Assembly (NCBI GenBank): GCA_033977485.1
Contig: CM066988.1
Span: 77,472,669 to 77,536,668, forward strand
Reading direction: 5' to 3'
From: Hydrangea macrophylla
Lineage: Eukaryota; Streptophyta; Magnoliopsida; Cornales; Hydrangeaceae
DNA: 64,000 nucleotides
The position numbers and the translations under genes are program-made. Numbering within the stretch: the stretch's first letter is position 1; every line of letters starts with the position of its first letter. Under the pieces are notes generated by a model. It saw only the letters and a list, made by a program, of their open reading frames with translations, was not told where the DNA came from and searched no databases. This document shows, in pieces, positions 11,890 through 23,422 of the stretch.

Positions 11890-12519
11890 TCAAATTTCAG
11901 ATACGGATGTTGGCCTTTGCCAATTAGATACAGCTTCTACTTTGTGAGGATTGACTGATACTCCATTCTTGTCAATTACATGGCCAAGAAAAGTAATACT
12001 AGTCAACCAAAATTCACATTTCTTGAATTTACCAAATAATTGCTTCTCTCGCAATCTCTGAAGTATCAACCTCAAGTGGTTCTCGTGTTCTATCTCACTC
12101 GGTGAATAGATAAGGATCTCGTCAATGAATACAATCACAAAGTCATCCAAATAATCCTTGAATACTCGATTCATAAGATCCATGAACGCGGCTGGTGCAT
12201 TTGTAACTCCAAACGGCATGACTAAGAACTCATAATGTCCGTAGCGCGTTCTAAAAGCTGTTTTCTCAACATCTTCGGCCTTCACTTTCAACTGATGGTA
12301 ACCCGATCTCAGGTCTATCTTGGAGAACACTTGTGCTCCACGTAGTTGATCGAATAGGTCATCGATTCTCGGCTGTGGATACTTGTTTTTAATCGTTAAC
12401 TTGTTTAGTTCCCGGTAATCAACACACATTCTCATCGAACCATCTTTCTTCTTTACAAACAATACTGGAGCTCCCCACGGTGATACACTTGGTCGTATGA
12501 AACCTTTATCAAGTAACTC
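11890..12519 (-). pseudogene. Reverse transcriptase relic
   Basis: Contains [43 protein letters not shown] and the palm motif, which reads FIDEILIYS in place of the usual FIDDILIYS: the second catalytic Asp is Glu. The first element of the window keeps the normal residue. The segment ends at a stop at 11890-11892, just before [12 protein letters not shown]. Confidence 0.92.
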
Positions 12520-13296
12520 CTATAGTTGAATTTTCAGTTCCTTCAATTCTACTGGTGTCATTCTATACGGTGCCTTTGATACGAGTCTTGAGTCTGGCAT
12601 AACCTCAATAGTGAACTCGACCTCTCTCTCAATAAGAACATCTGGTAGGTCATCAGGAAATACATCTGGATATTCTCGTACTATCGGAATGTCTTCTACT
12701 TTCAATTCGTTCGCTGAGACATCAGTCACTGAACATAGGAATCCTTGACATCCCTTTTTCAATAGCCTTCCCGCTTGGATAGCTGAAATCAAATACGGCG
12801 GCGGTATAACCCCACTCCCTTGGAAACAAAAGTTCCCATGCATCGGTGATCGAAAATTAATCTCTTTCCGTTCACAGTCTATTGTGGCTTGGTTAAAAGC
12901 TAACCAATCCATTCCCAGTATCACATCAAAATGGTTCACCGCAATCGGTATAAGGTCTACGGTCATCAACTTCTCACCTAGTTTGATCTCATAGTCTTTA
13001 TATATCGTAGATGTCACTACCGGTTTACTAAGCGGCATGGCAATGGATAAATCATATCCTAGTGGCGCGGACTTAACATTCAAATGTTCAACAAAGTTAT
13101 AAGATACAAACGAATGGGTAGATCCCGAATCAACGAGTATGCTTGCTAAGTGCGAACATACAAGCACCATACCTGAGACCACTGTATTAGTAGCAGCCAC
13201 ATCTCCAGGGTTCATCTGGAATGATCTTCCCTGACGTTGCTCCGTCCTTTGTCCCCCGTCACTAGACTGCTTAGGCTTCGAACCACTAGAAGCCAT
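12520..13296 (-). pseudogene. Aspartic protease and N-terminal pol relic
   Basis: The retropepsin active site is visible as ILVDSGSTHSFVS, followed by DVILGMDWL. Then comes the linker to RT with the conserved region before the RT fingers (EYPDVFPDDLP, PYRMTPVELKELK). The frame is open for 258 aa and ends at a stop at 12520-12522, exactly where the RT would carry on; the RT then resumes in the same frame. Confidence 0.9.
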
Positions 13297-14262
13297 AGAA
13301 CTTGCCCCTTGTTAAGAACGCTTCTTTGGGAAATCCTTCGCTCGGTGTCCCAAGGTACCACAATCAAAGCACTTGAGTTGCAGATAGGTCGCAAAACTCA
13401 CACTGTTTCCCCCTGTAGATCTGTTCTGAAAGTTGGTCAGAAAACATCGACCGGTGTGTGGTCGGTTGCAAAGCGGACATAACGGTATATCACTTGGTAC
13501 CCTCCTGGAATCATTAAAACCAGAACTAGAGCCTCATGAAAATGATTTCTTAAAAGATCTCCCTTGACTTCGGTCACCACCCTCATGACTTCACTTTCCT
13601 TGGTGATTTTGTCTCGATCTCTCTATTCCACTTTCGGCTACAAGCGCCGTCTGCTGTACTGCTGCAACAGTCGAATGCTCGTAGGTCTCTACTCTCAACT
13701 GGATATTATCCCTTAAACCCTCTTCAAATTTTCTTGCCCTATCTTCATCTTCGGGCACTGAACCTTTACCAAACCTCAACAACGCGTTATATTTAGAAGT
13801 ATATTCCGTTACAGTCATGTCTCCTTGCTTGAGATTATCAAACTCTCGCTTCTTTGCATTGTAGGCAGCTCGCGGAAAGAATCGGCGATTGAATTCCGCC
13901 TTAAACCCTTCCCAAGTAATCGGTGCTCCTTGATCTAAAACGTTTACCCACCAGTTCTGAGCTTCTCCCCTTAGCACATCACTTGCATTTTCAATCTTCT
14001 CCCTATCTGTCATCAGAATAGATCAGAAAATTCGCTCCATGTCCATTATCCAATGTTCTGCTAACGTTGTATCGGGTGTTCCATGAAATTCCATCGGTTT
14101 CTTTCGAGTAAACTGTTCAGATATTGATCTCATACTTCTATTTTCGGGTGCATGTACTACAGTTATTGGTTCCACTTCGATGTGAGGTGTGGGAGGCAGT
14201 CGCTCTGCTATATTTCGTATCATTTCCCCCATATTTCCCATCATCTCTGCCATTTCATTCAT
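13297..14262 (-). pseudogene. gag relic
   Basis: Starts at the Met at 14262 (MNEMAEMMGNMGEM); ATGs a little upstream are out of frame. The retrotransposon gag domain is readable around AQNWWVN, FNRRFFP, REFDNLKQG and VTEYTSKYNALLRF. Two zinc-knuckle-like motifs follow: CPLCNRPHTGRC near 13450-13482, and CFDCGTLGHRAKDF near 13330-13372, where the last position is Phe (codon 13330-13332) in place of the expected Cys. In-frame stops lie at 14023-14025, 13591-13593, 13534-13536 and 13312-13314. The frame continues directly into protease, as in other Tekay-type single-ORF elements. Confidence 0.9.
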
Positions 14263-14483
14263 TCGTCGGGATGGGGTGATAACTCTCGGTCATCCATGAT
14301 TACAATCCTGTAGTTCTCAATGCATAAACACTATACATGTACCACAATAACAATAGCCTGTATATAAAATAACATACATATGCATCAAACATCTCTAATA
14401 TGTATGGATGCAATTTAAAACATATGACAATTCCCTCAACACTCCACTCGTCGTCGAACGTTCCCAAAGTTTTGTTACCTCTA

Positions 14484-14495
14484 GCTCTGATACCA
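14484..14495 (-). other. Primer-binding site (initiator Met-tRNA)
   Basis: The - strand reads TGGTATCAGAGC five bases inside the 5' LTR, the same site as at 17893-17904. Confidence 0.9.
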
Positions 14496-14500
14496 CTAAA

Positions 14501-16656
14501 TGTTACGACCCATCCCACTACGCGTGGAAATAGGACACGTGGCACGCCACCAAGGCTCATCCAATCATCATCTAATGATACGCAGCGGAAAGAACTGTAA
14601 AACAACCCTGGGTAATTTAAAACTTTAGGGAACATTACCCTTTGAATTGAAATTTCCTTGAAATCAGAGTTATAAAAAGTTTTGGCCAAATGAAAATACA
14701 TTCCAAAGAATCAGTTCTGAAAACAGGGGTTCAGTCGACTGATCAGGGAACCCAGTCGACTGCTCAGTCGACTGATCAAGATCTCCAGTCGACTGTGCTA
14801 AGCAGAACCAAAAATGCAACATTTTAAAAGGGGGTCCAGTCGACTGATCTGGGGACCCAGTCGACTGGTTTTACCATTAATCAAAACAGTAGCCAAATAT
14901 CAATAGTGTTCAGTCGACTGATCAAAGGTTCAGTCGACTGCTTCTCTTACTACTCACTTTCAGTGTCTCCATCCTACGAGATCCATTCGACTGATCCTGG
15001 GTTCAGTCGACTGCTCCCCTGCTGGGCAGCCCTATGTTGATAATTAACAACTCATGCTTTCTCCACACAACACCAAAACAACCACAACTGATTTTCAACA
15101 TTTAAAACTTAACTACAGACGTTCAAATACAGAATTATCATGTTACAGAACAAATCCAAAGATCTATTACAACTTACTATTACAATTTCAAATCCTTACA
15201 CAAGGTTTAAGCATTTAAAACAAAAACATATACAAGTTTGTTTCCCCGCCGTTCCTCGGCCTCACTCCTCACGATTCTTCTTGTCTTTCTTCTTACCTGC
15301 AATGGAGTACATCTCCACTGCTCAGCTATATGTTGAGCGTACAATTCTAAATGTATGCTTATATGACAGTTCATGGCTTAAGCATCTTAAAACACATAGA
15401 AATAGTCTCTGGGGTGAGTGGTACGCATTCATCCGGTCGATGCCGTAGGAGACCCACCTCTCCCACGCATCTCATACACTGGTTGGGCCTTCCTCCATAC
15501 CAGGTACCGTGTACTGGTTGGGCCCACCTCCAATCCAGACATAACCACAATTCCAATTCCATTTCAATCACAATTACAATCCTCAAGGTTCGAGGAGCTT
15601 ACTCCGGATGAATTTGCACCAAAGTCCCCTTTGACCCAAGTAGACACATATCATGCTCACATAAACAGTTATACGTGCTTTTCATATAATTTCACGTGCA
15701 TAATTAACGGGCCTAATTAATACATGAATTTCGCCCAGATCCAAGAATATTAAAAATGATGTTCAAAACATGAAAATCCATATATTTCATAGATCTAGAA
15801 TTCATACCTCGTGCGATTCTCTTCAAACTTTGAAGGATCGTCTAGGGGGCTAATTAATCGTCGGATTCCAAATTATACGCGATTCCTACGAGTTTTACCT
15901 GATTTTTCCCAAAAGTCTAGAATTAATATTTTTACAAAAATTGGCCAAACACGACCTAAGTAGTACCAAAACGTAGGTCTTACCTCCACGAGTTCAAATC
16001 TTGAATCTGGAGAAAATCTGACGAACGAATGGTCGTCGATCGGCGTCGCAAAGCCCGTTGGCTCAATCTCCTTTCTCTCTCCTCTCTCTCTAGATATTTT
16101 TAGCAAGTTTGGATGAGAGTGAATCTCATCCACCACTATTTATAGACAAACTTTCTGGGAATTACGTTTACCTCCCCGCAAGTTTCTCAAACTTCTAATT
16201 AACCCATGAAACTTCGCACACGTCCATTTTATAACTTTACGAGTGAAAATTTTAAATTCCAGAAGTTTCCGACTAAGTCTCGTTTAGTCCAAATATTACG
16301 TCTGAAAACTAGGTTATGTGAAGTCTCTACACAACCTACCTTTTATTTAACATGGCACTCACGTTCTCACCACAGTTCTCAAAAAGATATACAACAATAC
16401 CAAAATTTCCAAAATTTACACTACTCGGGTAAATTCACTATTCATCATAATACCAGAAAGTCAAATAACATTTAAATCATATAAATGTCATTTAATCGTG
16501 CCAATGTAAAATGAACTACCAGGTTCATGTGTCCTCACTGATACCTTACCGTTGACTCATAGTCAACTCCAATCCCATTTATCAATTAACATTGATAAAC
16601 TCACAGATTCAATTGTGCATGATAAAAACTTATGAAATTTTGGAACGGGCGTGACA
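14501..16656 (-). repeat. 5' LTR of nested element
   Basis: Right-hand LTR, the 5' LTR in the element's own direction, adjoining the primer-binding site at 14484-14495. It starts (- strand) TGTCACGCCCG and ends GGTCGTAACA, one change from the usual CA-end motif. Confidence 0.95.
14732..15013. repeat. Array of CAGTCGACTG in the 5' LTR
   Basis: Same ten positions as in the other LTR, shifted by 6,904 bp. Nine are intact; the ninth reads CATTCGACTG here but CAGTTGACTG in the other LTR, so the two LTRs lost it by different mutations. Confidence 0.9.
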
Positions 16657-16661
16657 AATAG

Positions 16662-17886
16662 CATACTATTTTTTTTATATGACTATGACTATATGTATAT
16701 ATATACATATATACTAGGGTCACAAGATAAAAAGGAAAAGCAAAAGGAACAAAAAGAAAATAAATAAAAGAGGAAGAAAGATAAATTATAAGACATTTTG
16801 CACCCTATTGGAATTAGTGAATCATAGTTCCCTTAGTGCTAGTTATCTATCTATTGATGAAAACGTCAAAAGCAAATGAATGGTATACATATATTTTATG
16901 TTTATGTATGCAAAGACTAAGGAGTTGGTCCATATATTTGTTTAGGACTAATCTAGGAGCTATAAAGTTTCTCTCGTGCAATTTAAAATCTTAGAGATCG
17001 AGGTAAGTGATCTTTACCTTGCTAGCATTTTTAAATAATAATTTATTTTTTTTATAAAATTTGTATGAAATATATTTTTACATAAATGCGACCAAATATG
17101 TGAGCTCTTTTGAAAGATGAATTTTCTGGGATATTCGTATTGATTATTGTGCAACTCTTATCGTAAAATTTCAAGTGAATTGTTTATAAATTCACTTATT
17201 TGTTCTGAGCCGATGTTATTGACACCTTAGTCTGACTATGCTATGGGTCTCGCCAATGGGGATTAAACGTTGGTATCATGCATGATCATTGGGACTAGTC
17301 TACCTCTGGGCCCCATCACAGGGATGATATGTGGCACATTGAAATATTTTGGATCCAGGCACAAGGGTTATATGTGATCATAGTCGAATAAACTTTGAAC
17401 ATAATGGCTATTTGTGAAATTCAATATTTATTATTCTATATGAAAATTTGTTTAGTCAAGATATTTTTTTTCTCTACAAAAAAAGTTATTTATACTATTT
17501 GGTCTATCTGAAGGGTAGTGATTACTTACTGAGCTGTCAAGCTGACTTATTACCATTTTACAGATGCAGATATGCACAAGGAGATTGAATGAGAGAGAGT
17601 TAACGGATCGTAGAGTGGCAGTCAATAATAAAAATAATTTAGAACTTTCTTTTAGTTGACATTATGTAATAAGTTGGAGGATTTGAGACATTATTTTACT
17701 GTCATGATTTTTATTTGAAACTTGAAGAGTTCATTATCTTTGAAATTTGAATAAATATTAAAGTATTGTTTGGTCGTTTATTATATTAGTATTGACTAGT
17801 GAGGTCTTGTGCATTCGTAAGGGTCAACCTTATGGATGTGCGGCCCGTTGTCTCGCCTCGCTCAGATCGAGGTTTGGGGCGTGATA
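16662..17886 (+). repeat. LTR relic, right piece
   Basis: Contains atcgaggtaagtgat (about 16997), a phrase shared with other LTRs of this group, and ends TTTGGGGCGTGATA just before a primer-binding site. The terminal CA has become TA. The left edge is the second AATAG copy of the nested element. Confidence 0.65.
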
Positions 17887-17892
17887 ATTTAG

Positions 17893-17904
17893 TGGTATCA
17901 GAGC
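17893..17904 (+). other. Primer-binding site (initiator Met-tRNA)
   Basis: TGGTATCAGAGC, complementary to the 3' end of plant initiator Met-tRNA, lies 6 bp after the LTR end. This identifies the LTR on its left as a 5' LTR on the + strand. Confidence 0.8.
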
Positions 17905-18248
17905 AAAATGTTTTGAGTCCTTCGACCTAAATGATAATCAAACTTTACGGTGAACTTGGGAAAAAAGTTTAAATTTTTGTAGCATGTTATCTGTGAAAAT
18001 GTATTGGACGTTATGTGAATTGTGTATGGAAATTAATGTAGGTAGCTATGGAAAAAGTCATTAACAATAACGGTAGCTCAATTCACCACTCAGCTAGAAG
18101 GAACCCCTATCAATAGAGATGGAAATATAATCGGCAATATGTAGCATCCTAGAGGAACAAAAACTAAAATTGTAAGGACCAAATTGATAAAATTGAAACT
18201 AGAGGAACTAAAATGATGTCATATGTAAACTACAAGATTGTAAAAGAG
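17905..18248 (+). other. Leader relic of the outer LTR element, then unassigned DNA
   Basis: Follows the primer-binding site and reads like the untranslated leader of related elements (acggtgaacttgggaaaaaag). No gag coding sequence can be recognised before the next repeat begins. Confidence 0.4.
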
Positions 18249-18393
18249 TAATACTACGTGCACATAAAATGTACACATAAAGATCTGGACCATTCATTTC
18301 GATGGAGCCCGTGCCTGCATACATGGAACCCACCAAAATTAATGGCTTAGATCTTTATGTGCACACTTTATGTAAAATGTGCACCAATCATTA
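18249..18393. mobile_element. MITE
   Basis: About 145 bp with terminal inverted repeats. The left end reads taatactacgtgcac and the right end gtgcaccaatcatta; the inner inverted parts are acataaagatctgg and ctagatctttatgtgc-like. No coding capacity. Confidence 0.7.
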
Positions 18394-18496
18394 TTCATTG
18401 TAAAATATAATTTGCCCTTAATCAGAATTAATATGTACTAATTAAGTATAAATTAATAAATTTGAATTGGTGACATTAGAGATACCAATTAATAAA

Positions 18497-18666
18497 GAGT
18501 AATGCTATGCTTCCCAAATTTTTCTCCCAACACCTGTGGTAGTGAGATCCCTCTTCATTAATGGCAAAACCAGTTCAACATCAACCAATCAAAATTAATT
18601 AGGTCCACTGCCACATAAGTTATGAAATACTTTTGGGAAAAAAATTTGGGAAGCATAACAATACTC
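18497..18666. mobile_element. MITE with TGCTTCCCAAATTT ends
   Basis: About 170 bp. The left end contains atgcttcccaaatttttc and the right end is its inverted copy aaatttgggaagcat. A half copy of the same family lies at 46650-46740, inside a hAT element. Confidence 0.75.
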
Positions 18667-18924
18667 ATCAATAAAACTCTGCAAAACCCATATGTATGAG
18701 ATATATAGAATTAAATAAAAACTCTCTATATATATCTATCTATACTACTATAGAATGGGAGAGATAGGGGTACCAAATTTCTTTTCAAAGTTATCAAATT
18801 TTACATTACAACCATTATACTTTCTCCTCCAAAATTAACATATAAAGGGTATCAAAGTGTCATTAACTAACTCAAACAAAACCCAGTAAATAATAAATAA
18901 AAATGAAAAAACCCACCACCCCAC

Positions 18925-18986
<62 letters not shown>
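18925..18986. repeat. (CT)n microsatellite
   Basis: About 60 bp of uninterrupted CT, followed by a shorter broken CT run to about 19010. Confidence 0.97.
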
Positions 18987-18989
<3 letters not shown>

Positions 18990-19734
18990 ATCTCTCTCTC
19001 TCTCTCTTTCATACTGAACGTGAGAGAATTGCTAAAATGTTGCAAAAAACTATAGCATCTCCCAAGAAATAACGGCTGTGTAAGTTAACTGTTATTAAAA
19101 AAATAAGATCAAACTTCAGTTATGGTGGTGGGGGGAGGAGAGAGGGGAGGAGAAGTAAAAAACTATAGCATCTCATGACCCAGTTATGGTGGAGAGAGAA
19201 GTAAAATTGAATACTGATGTGCTAGAGGTAATTTCTCACTAGGAGAAGTGGTAAGATTTTTGTAAATAGATATATATACATGTACATCTAACTCAAGTTT
19301 ATTTAGTTATTTACTTGAAGCATTTTTGTGCGAAGTGTTTGTGTGGGCTTAAGCATTTTTGTGCAAAGTGTTTGTGTGGGCTTGGCAGTATTTGTGATTG
19401 AGAATTGTCACGCCCCAAAAACCGAAGTGCGAGGAAAGAGAAATGATAGAGAGAAAAGAATTAAAAACCCAATCACAAATGCGGAAGTGACCTTGGAATT
19501 CTACGGGAATTCCTATAAAGATGACTTACTAACACATAAATCTAAAATGGACTTACATGTCAACGAGTCAAACGAAAACAAAAGCTTTTGAAAATTTAAT
19601 TAAACGACTATCCGAACAAGCATGAGTTTAAGGGATATAACGAGGAGTTTTGTGAGGTTAGTGCTTTGAAATGAGGTATTATAATATAAGAAGGAATCCT
19701 CATTTAAACATTGATATCGCATAGGAGACTTATG

Positions 19735-19925
19735 CTCTTAATCTATGTATTCTGCTGAGAGTCGGATTAAGCAGAGAAAGTTTGATTGAGCAAATTATAG
19801 GCAGAGAGTTCACTCTACAAAAGCTGGATTGAGCACAAAAAGTTCGATTAAGCGAACTATGGACAGAGAATTTACTCCACAAAAGTTGGATTAAGCACAA
19901 AAAGTTTGATTGAGAAAATTTTCAC
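19735..19925. repeat. Diverged repeats with TTGATTGAGCA / TTGGATTAAGCACAAAAAG
   Basis: Variants of aagtttgattgagca, agctggattgagcacaaaaag, agttcgattaagcgaact and agttggattaagcacaaaaag recur about every 30-45 bp. The same wording returns near 63760-63880 in another LTR at the end of the window. Confidence 0.7.
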
Positions 19926-21256
19926 ATGAACTCTATACAATATTCAAAAGGAGTTTCTAACAAGAACAATATCGACGGCAAGTCGACGGAAGAAGTTTAA
20001 TAAGTAGAATTTAATAAAATCCGGCTAGGATTAGAGACATAACAAATTTCATGATAAGTTTTACACAATTGGACTAAAACAGCAAGAGCAGCAAGAAGTG
20101 AAAATATCCCCAAACGAATACTAATCAACATGGTGATTCCCGAACTCAAGGAAATAAGTAAACGAGTGACACAAGGTATACCCAAGCTCACTCACAACGA
20201 CCTAAACATGAACAATCCCAAATGGGAAGCATAAGGCATTAAACATAAAGCATAAGACTTCAAACATAAAGCATAAACACAAGTGAGATTCATCGATCTC
20301 GACAACGATTACAAACTAGGCTAGATATGTAAATCAAGGATCATACACGCACTCGATTACAACATCAATATGAATTGCATCATTAATCCTACAAAGAGAT
20401 AAACATTGGCTCTAGCAACATGATGAATGAAACATGTTGTAACACATGAACGATATACAATTGAAAATGGAATTAAAGTACATTTTCAAAATACAAATCT
20501 TTACAGGATCTTTGAAAGAGTGTTGTCGCGCCTTCTTTGGAAAACCTGTCAAAATGTTTGTCGTTTATGTGAGAATGACGGCTCGTAGACATATAATACA
20601 AATACACTATAACTTTCATATCAAAGAAATAGTTTTGAAAGAACATTTTTACTTCGGTTGTCCCTCGGACAGATACAAGTACTAAGCCTTCTCGGCAAAA
20701 CACTATTTAAAACTCCACGTATATGGACTGACATTGATAATATGATATGCAATGAGCCTCTTCGGCAATGAATGCTATGAGGTCACACAAGTGTGTAATG
20801 TCACTCCCCTCATTACCGGACTGCGAGCCACCCCCAACTGGGAATGTAGCATACCATCTCTCCGGGAGCTACCCGAATATGAAATGGAGTTTGGATAATT
20901 CTCATAGGGCTATCCACCCTGTCTCACCTCACAACCCGCATCCGAATTTTTCACAATGTCCCCATTTATGGGATCTTCCAATGCATTTCATGTTTATGCA
21001 TGGGATTTGGCCCAACTTGGCCCCAATGCTAGTATGTATGTTTCATACATGAATGTTCATGTTTGTGGATGCAAATGATAAACTTAAATACGTATTCAAA
21101 GAACTTAACATATGGATTTCTATAATACATAAAGAAAATCCATAAACACATACACATGCATTTTATCTCAAATTTAAGAAAAATAAGCATCCACACATTC
21201 TCTAACATTCTCCTAACATGTGTATGCTACATTCAAAAAATAAGCATCCACACATT

Positions 21257-21340
21257 CTGTTTTGACCGTCAGATCGTGTTTAAAAATTGTGAAATGACAA
21301 CACTACCCTTAATGAAAACACGATCCGACGGCCAAAACAG
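21257..21340. repeat. Short inverted repeat in the solo LTR
   Basis: ctgttttgaccgtcagatcg at the left is mirrored by cgatccgacggccaaaacag at the right, with a few mismatches, around a spacer of about 35 bp. A 22-bp phrase starting aaaataagcatccacaca is duplicated at 21179 and 21236. It may be a small MITE. Confidence 0.6.
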
Positions 21341-21799
21341 AAGCCCTCTTTTTAATAAAGAGAGGGCGCCTTCTTTAGAGAATTTTCGTATATATATGCA
21401 TCTATACATTTATATATATATATATATATCAAAGAGATAGAGTAGTAGATTATATATCTATCTATATGAAAAAAAAAACACTTAGGATGACAAGATCTTC
21501 AAGAGAGAAGGCTCCTAGAAGTCCAAGCACTTCATTTGGTGAAGAAAGAAGCCATTTCCAAGCTAGGTCTTCCAACACCTCACGGATGAAATTTCTTGAA
21601 AATGGACTTTGATAGCGGCATCTTGTAGCTCTCGTCGAGTAGAACAATATTGCTCAAAGGGGCAAGGCTAGATATCTCTCCAAGGCACCTAACAAGAAGA
21701 GAGAAGGAGAGAAGCCATGGGAGCTTTCTCCCAAAGCTTTAGGTAGAGAGGAGAGAGAAGAAGAAGAAGAAAAGAAAAAAAAAAGAAAAGAAAAAAAAA

Positions 21800-21805
21800 T
21801 GTGAG

Positions 21806-21844
<39 letters not shown>
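21800..21844. repeat. (GA)n microsatellite in the solo LTR
   Basis: About 36 bp of GA, preceded by an A-rich AAAAGAAAAG stretch. Confidence 0.95.
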
Positions 21845-21846
<2 letters not shown>

Positions 21847-22113
21847 CCGTCTATGAGAGAGGGAGGAGAGAGAGAGTGTGTTTGGGGGGGAGATGGTGGG
21901 GCCCTTGTCCCTCCAATAGTTGAAATGTGCACCCACATGTGTACCCACTATTATTAATACACACTCACACCTACTAATTTTAAATTTAAATATAATACCA
22001 TTCCTAATAATATATGTTAGGAAAAATAATTTTCAAAGTTTAAATTGGGTCCACACGTGGGCACCCAAAAGTCAAAATTACCCTCTTTTAAAATGTTGGG
22101 TTATGACAAGAAT

Positions 22114-23422
22114 TGTGTGCTTGGCTGCAATAATATGTGGTTTTTTTCATCTGCCAATCAAAATGGGTGCACTGCTTTCTGTGATGCATAACAGGAGATG
22201 TAAGGGAACATTCATGCCCTTTTGGTTTGTGACACTTACAAAATGAGTGCACTGCTTTGGTACAGTGTTTTTTACCAACCTCTTTTGTTGTTTGGGTATT
22301 AAGAAAATGATAATGCTCCATCCATGTAATTCCAAATCAAAACTATACTTAAAGAATCAAACAAAAAAAAAAATTTGGTAACAAATATTCAGTCAAATTC
22401 AAGTCTTTGTGAAGGTGCAAAACATGTAGTTATGTATTCAAGTATATGGTACAAGTTCATTTAAAATTGGTTCTTTATGAAACTATCATTATGTGGGTTT
22501 CTAAAAGAGTTGGAAATGAAGCCTAATTTACTGAGTTTAATTTGACCAGAGATAAGTACTGTTTGGGTGCTCGGTTTATCTACTACACTTTGTAAAAGGA
22601 TAGAGTGTAACAAGTTGGAGGATTTGGAGCTGTTGAAAAATGGCCAATGTTATCCCTGGATATATTTATTCGAAGATATGATTAATCTGTTTCAGCCCTT
22701 ATGGCTAATATTTCTGGAACTTGCTTCCTTAGAGGAAGTTATTGTGTGTTTGTTCTTTTCCTTTGCACCAAAAAACTTTAATTGGAGGAAATATAAACAA
22801 AATTATACAATAGAAAAATTATAAATTGGGTGTTAAAGGGGATTAGGAGAGAGTCATGATATGCCTAGATACTTTTACCTAAATGCTTTTATTTTTGCAT
22901 TTTCAACAATTTTTTACCTCACTCTACGTAGCACCAATGTTACACCATTTCCTTTCACTTTTTTTCCCTTCCTCACTTCCAAAATTACAAATTAAAAAGT
23001 CAAAAATAAAAAATAAAAATAAAAAACTAAATCCTCTGCCGCTACAAGTTTTGTTTTCCAAATTTGTGTCTGAAATGTGTCCTATGCTTATTTACATGCA
23101 TAATCATATTGTTTCTTTTTTTTTTTTATAATCTTTTTACTTTTTAAATTTAATTCATTACCCATTGAGCTATTCTCGTCCTTTAATTATTGTGGAAGTC
23201 TTGCTTATTTTGTCATGTATTATAAAATCTAGGTAATATCCATACTCTGTACATTGGTTTTTACCTTTGCCCGTTTCTCATCGGATATATAGTCATGGAC
23301 CATAATCCAATTTGGGTAACATTCTAATTTTTATCTGTCCAGGAATACTTTGTTTAATGTAGCTTATTTTAGTTCAATTTTCCCCCCTTTTTAATACACT
23401 AATTTGGATAATTTGCATACCA
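22114..23422 (+). other. Helitron sequence with no recognisable gene
   Basis: AT-rich DNA between the solo LTR and the first plausible Rep exon. Open frames here (22567-22824, 22883-23131) show no known motif. Confidence 0.4.

Larger units (their letters stand above)
7597..16656 (-). mobile_element. Complete Tekay-type Ty3/gypsy retrotransposon, inactive
   Basis: Two 2,156-bp LTRs (7597-9752 and 14501-16656) are flanked by the 5-bp direct duplication AATAG (7592-7596 and 16657-16661). Reading on the - strand: 5' LTR (right), primer-binding site, gag-pol in one frame, polypurine tract, 3' LTR (left). By eye I count about 48 substitutions and no net length change between the LTRs, about 2.2 percent. 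The coding region has at least nine in-frame stops and one frameshift, a changed RT active-site residue and a broken zinc knuckle, so it cannot move by itself. Confidence 0.97.
6932..18240 (+). mobile_element. Older LTR-element relic split by a nested element
   Basis: Sequence on both sides of the nested 9-kb element joins into one LTR-like unit. The left piece begins TGTAATAATCGAAA (6932). The right piece ends GGGGCGTGATA (17886) and is followed by a primer-binding site complementary to initiator Met-tRNA and a short leader. Removing 7597-16656 and one copy of AATAG leaves a LTR of about 1.9 kb. Internal sequence is recognisable only to about 18240; no gag or pol remains. The right boundary is vague. 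Confidence 0.6.
19406..22108 (-). mobile_element. Solo LTR, Tekay-like, inserted in the Helitron
   Basis: The + strand runs from TGTCACGCCCC to GGTTATGACA and is flanked on both sides by AGAAT (19401-19405 and 22109-22113). No internal region or second LTR is present, so it is a solo LTR left by recombination between two LTRs. On the - strand it starts TGTCATAACCC and ends TTTGGGGCGTGACA, which sets its orientation. Frames inside it (19997-20191, 20446-20703, 21654-21948) are not genes. Confidence 0.93.

Noticed and set aside
21654..21948. 94-aa and 69-aa Ser/Phe-rich frames on the - strand
   Set aside because: They cross the GA microsatellite and A-rich run in the solo LTR.
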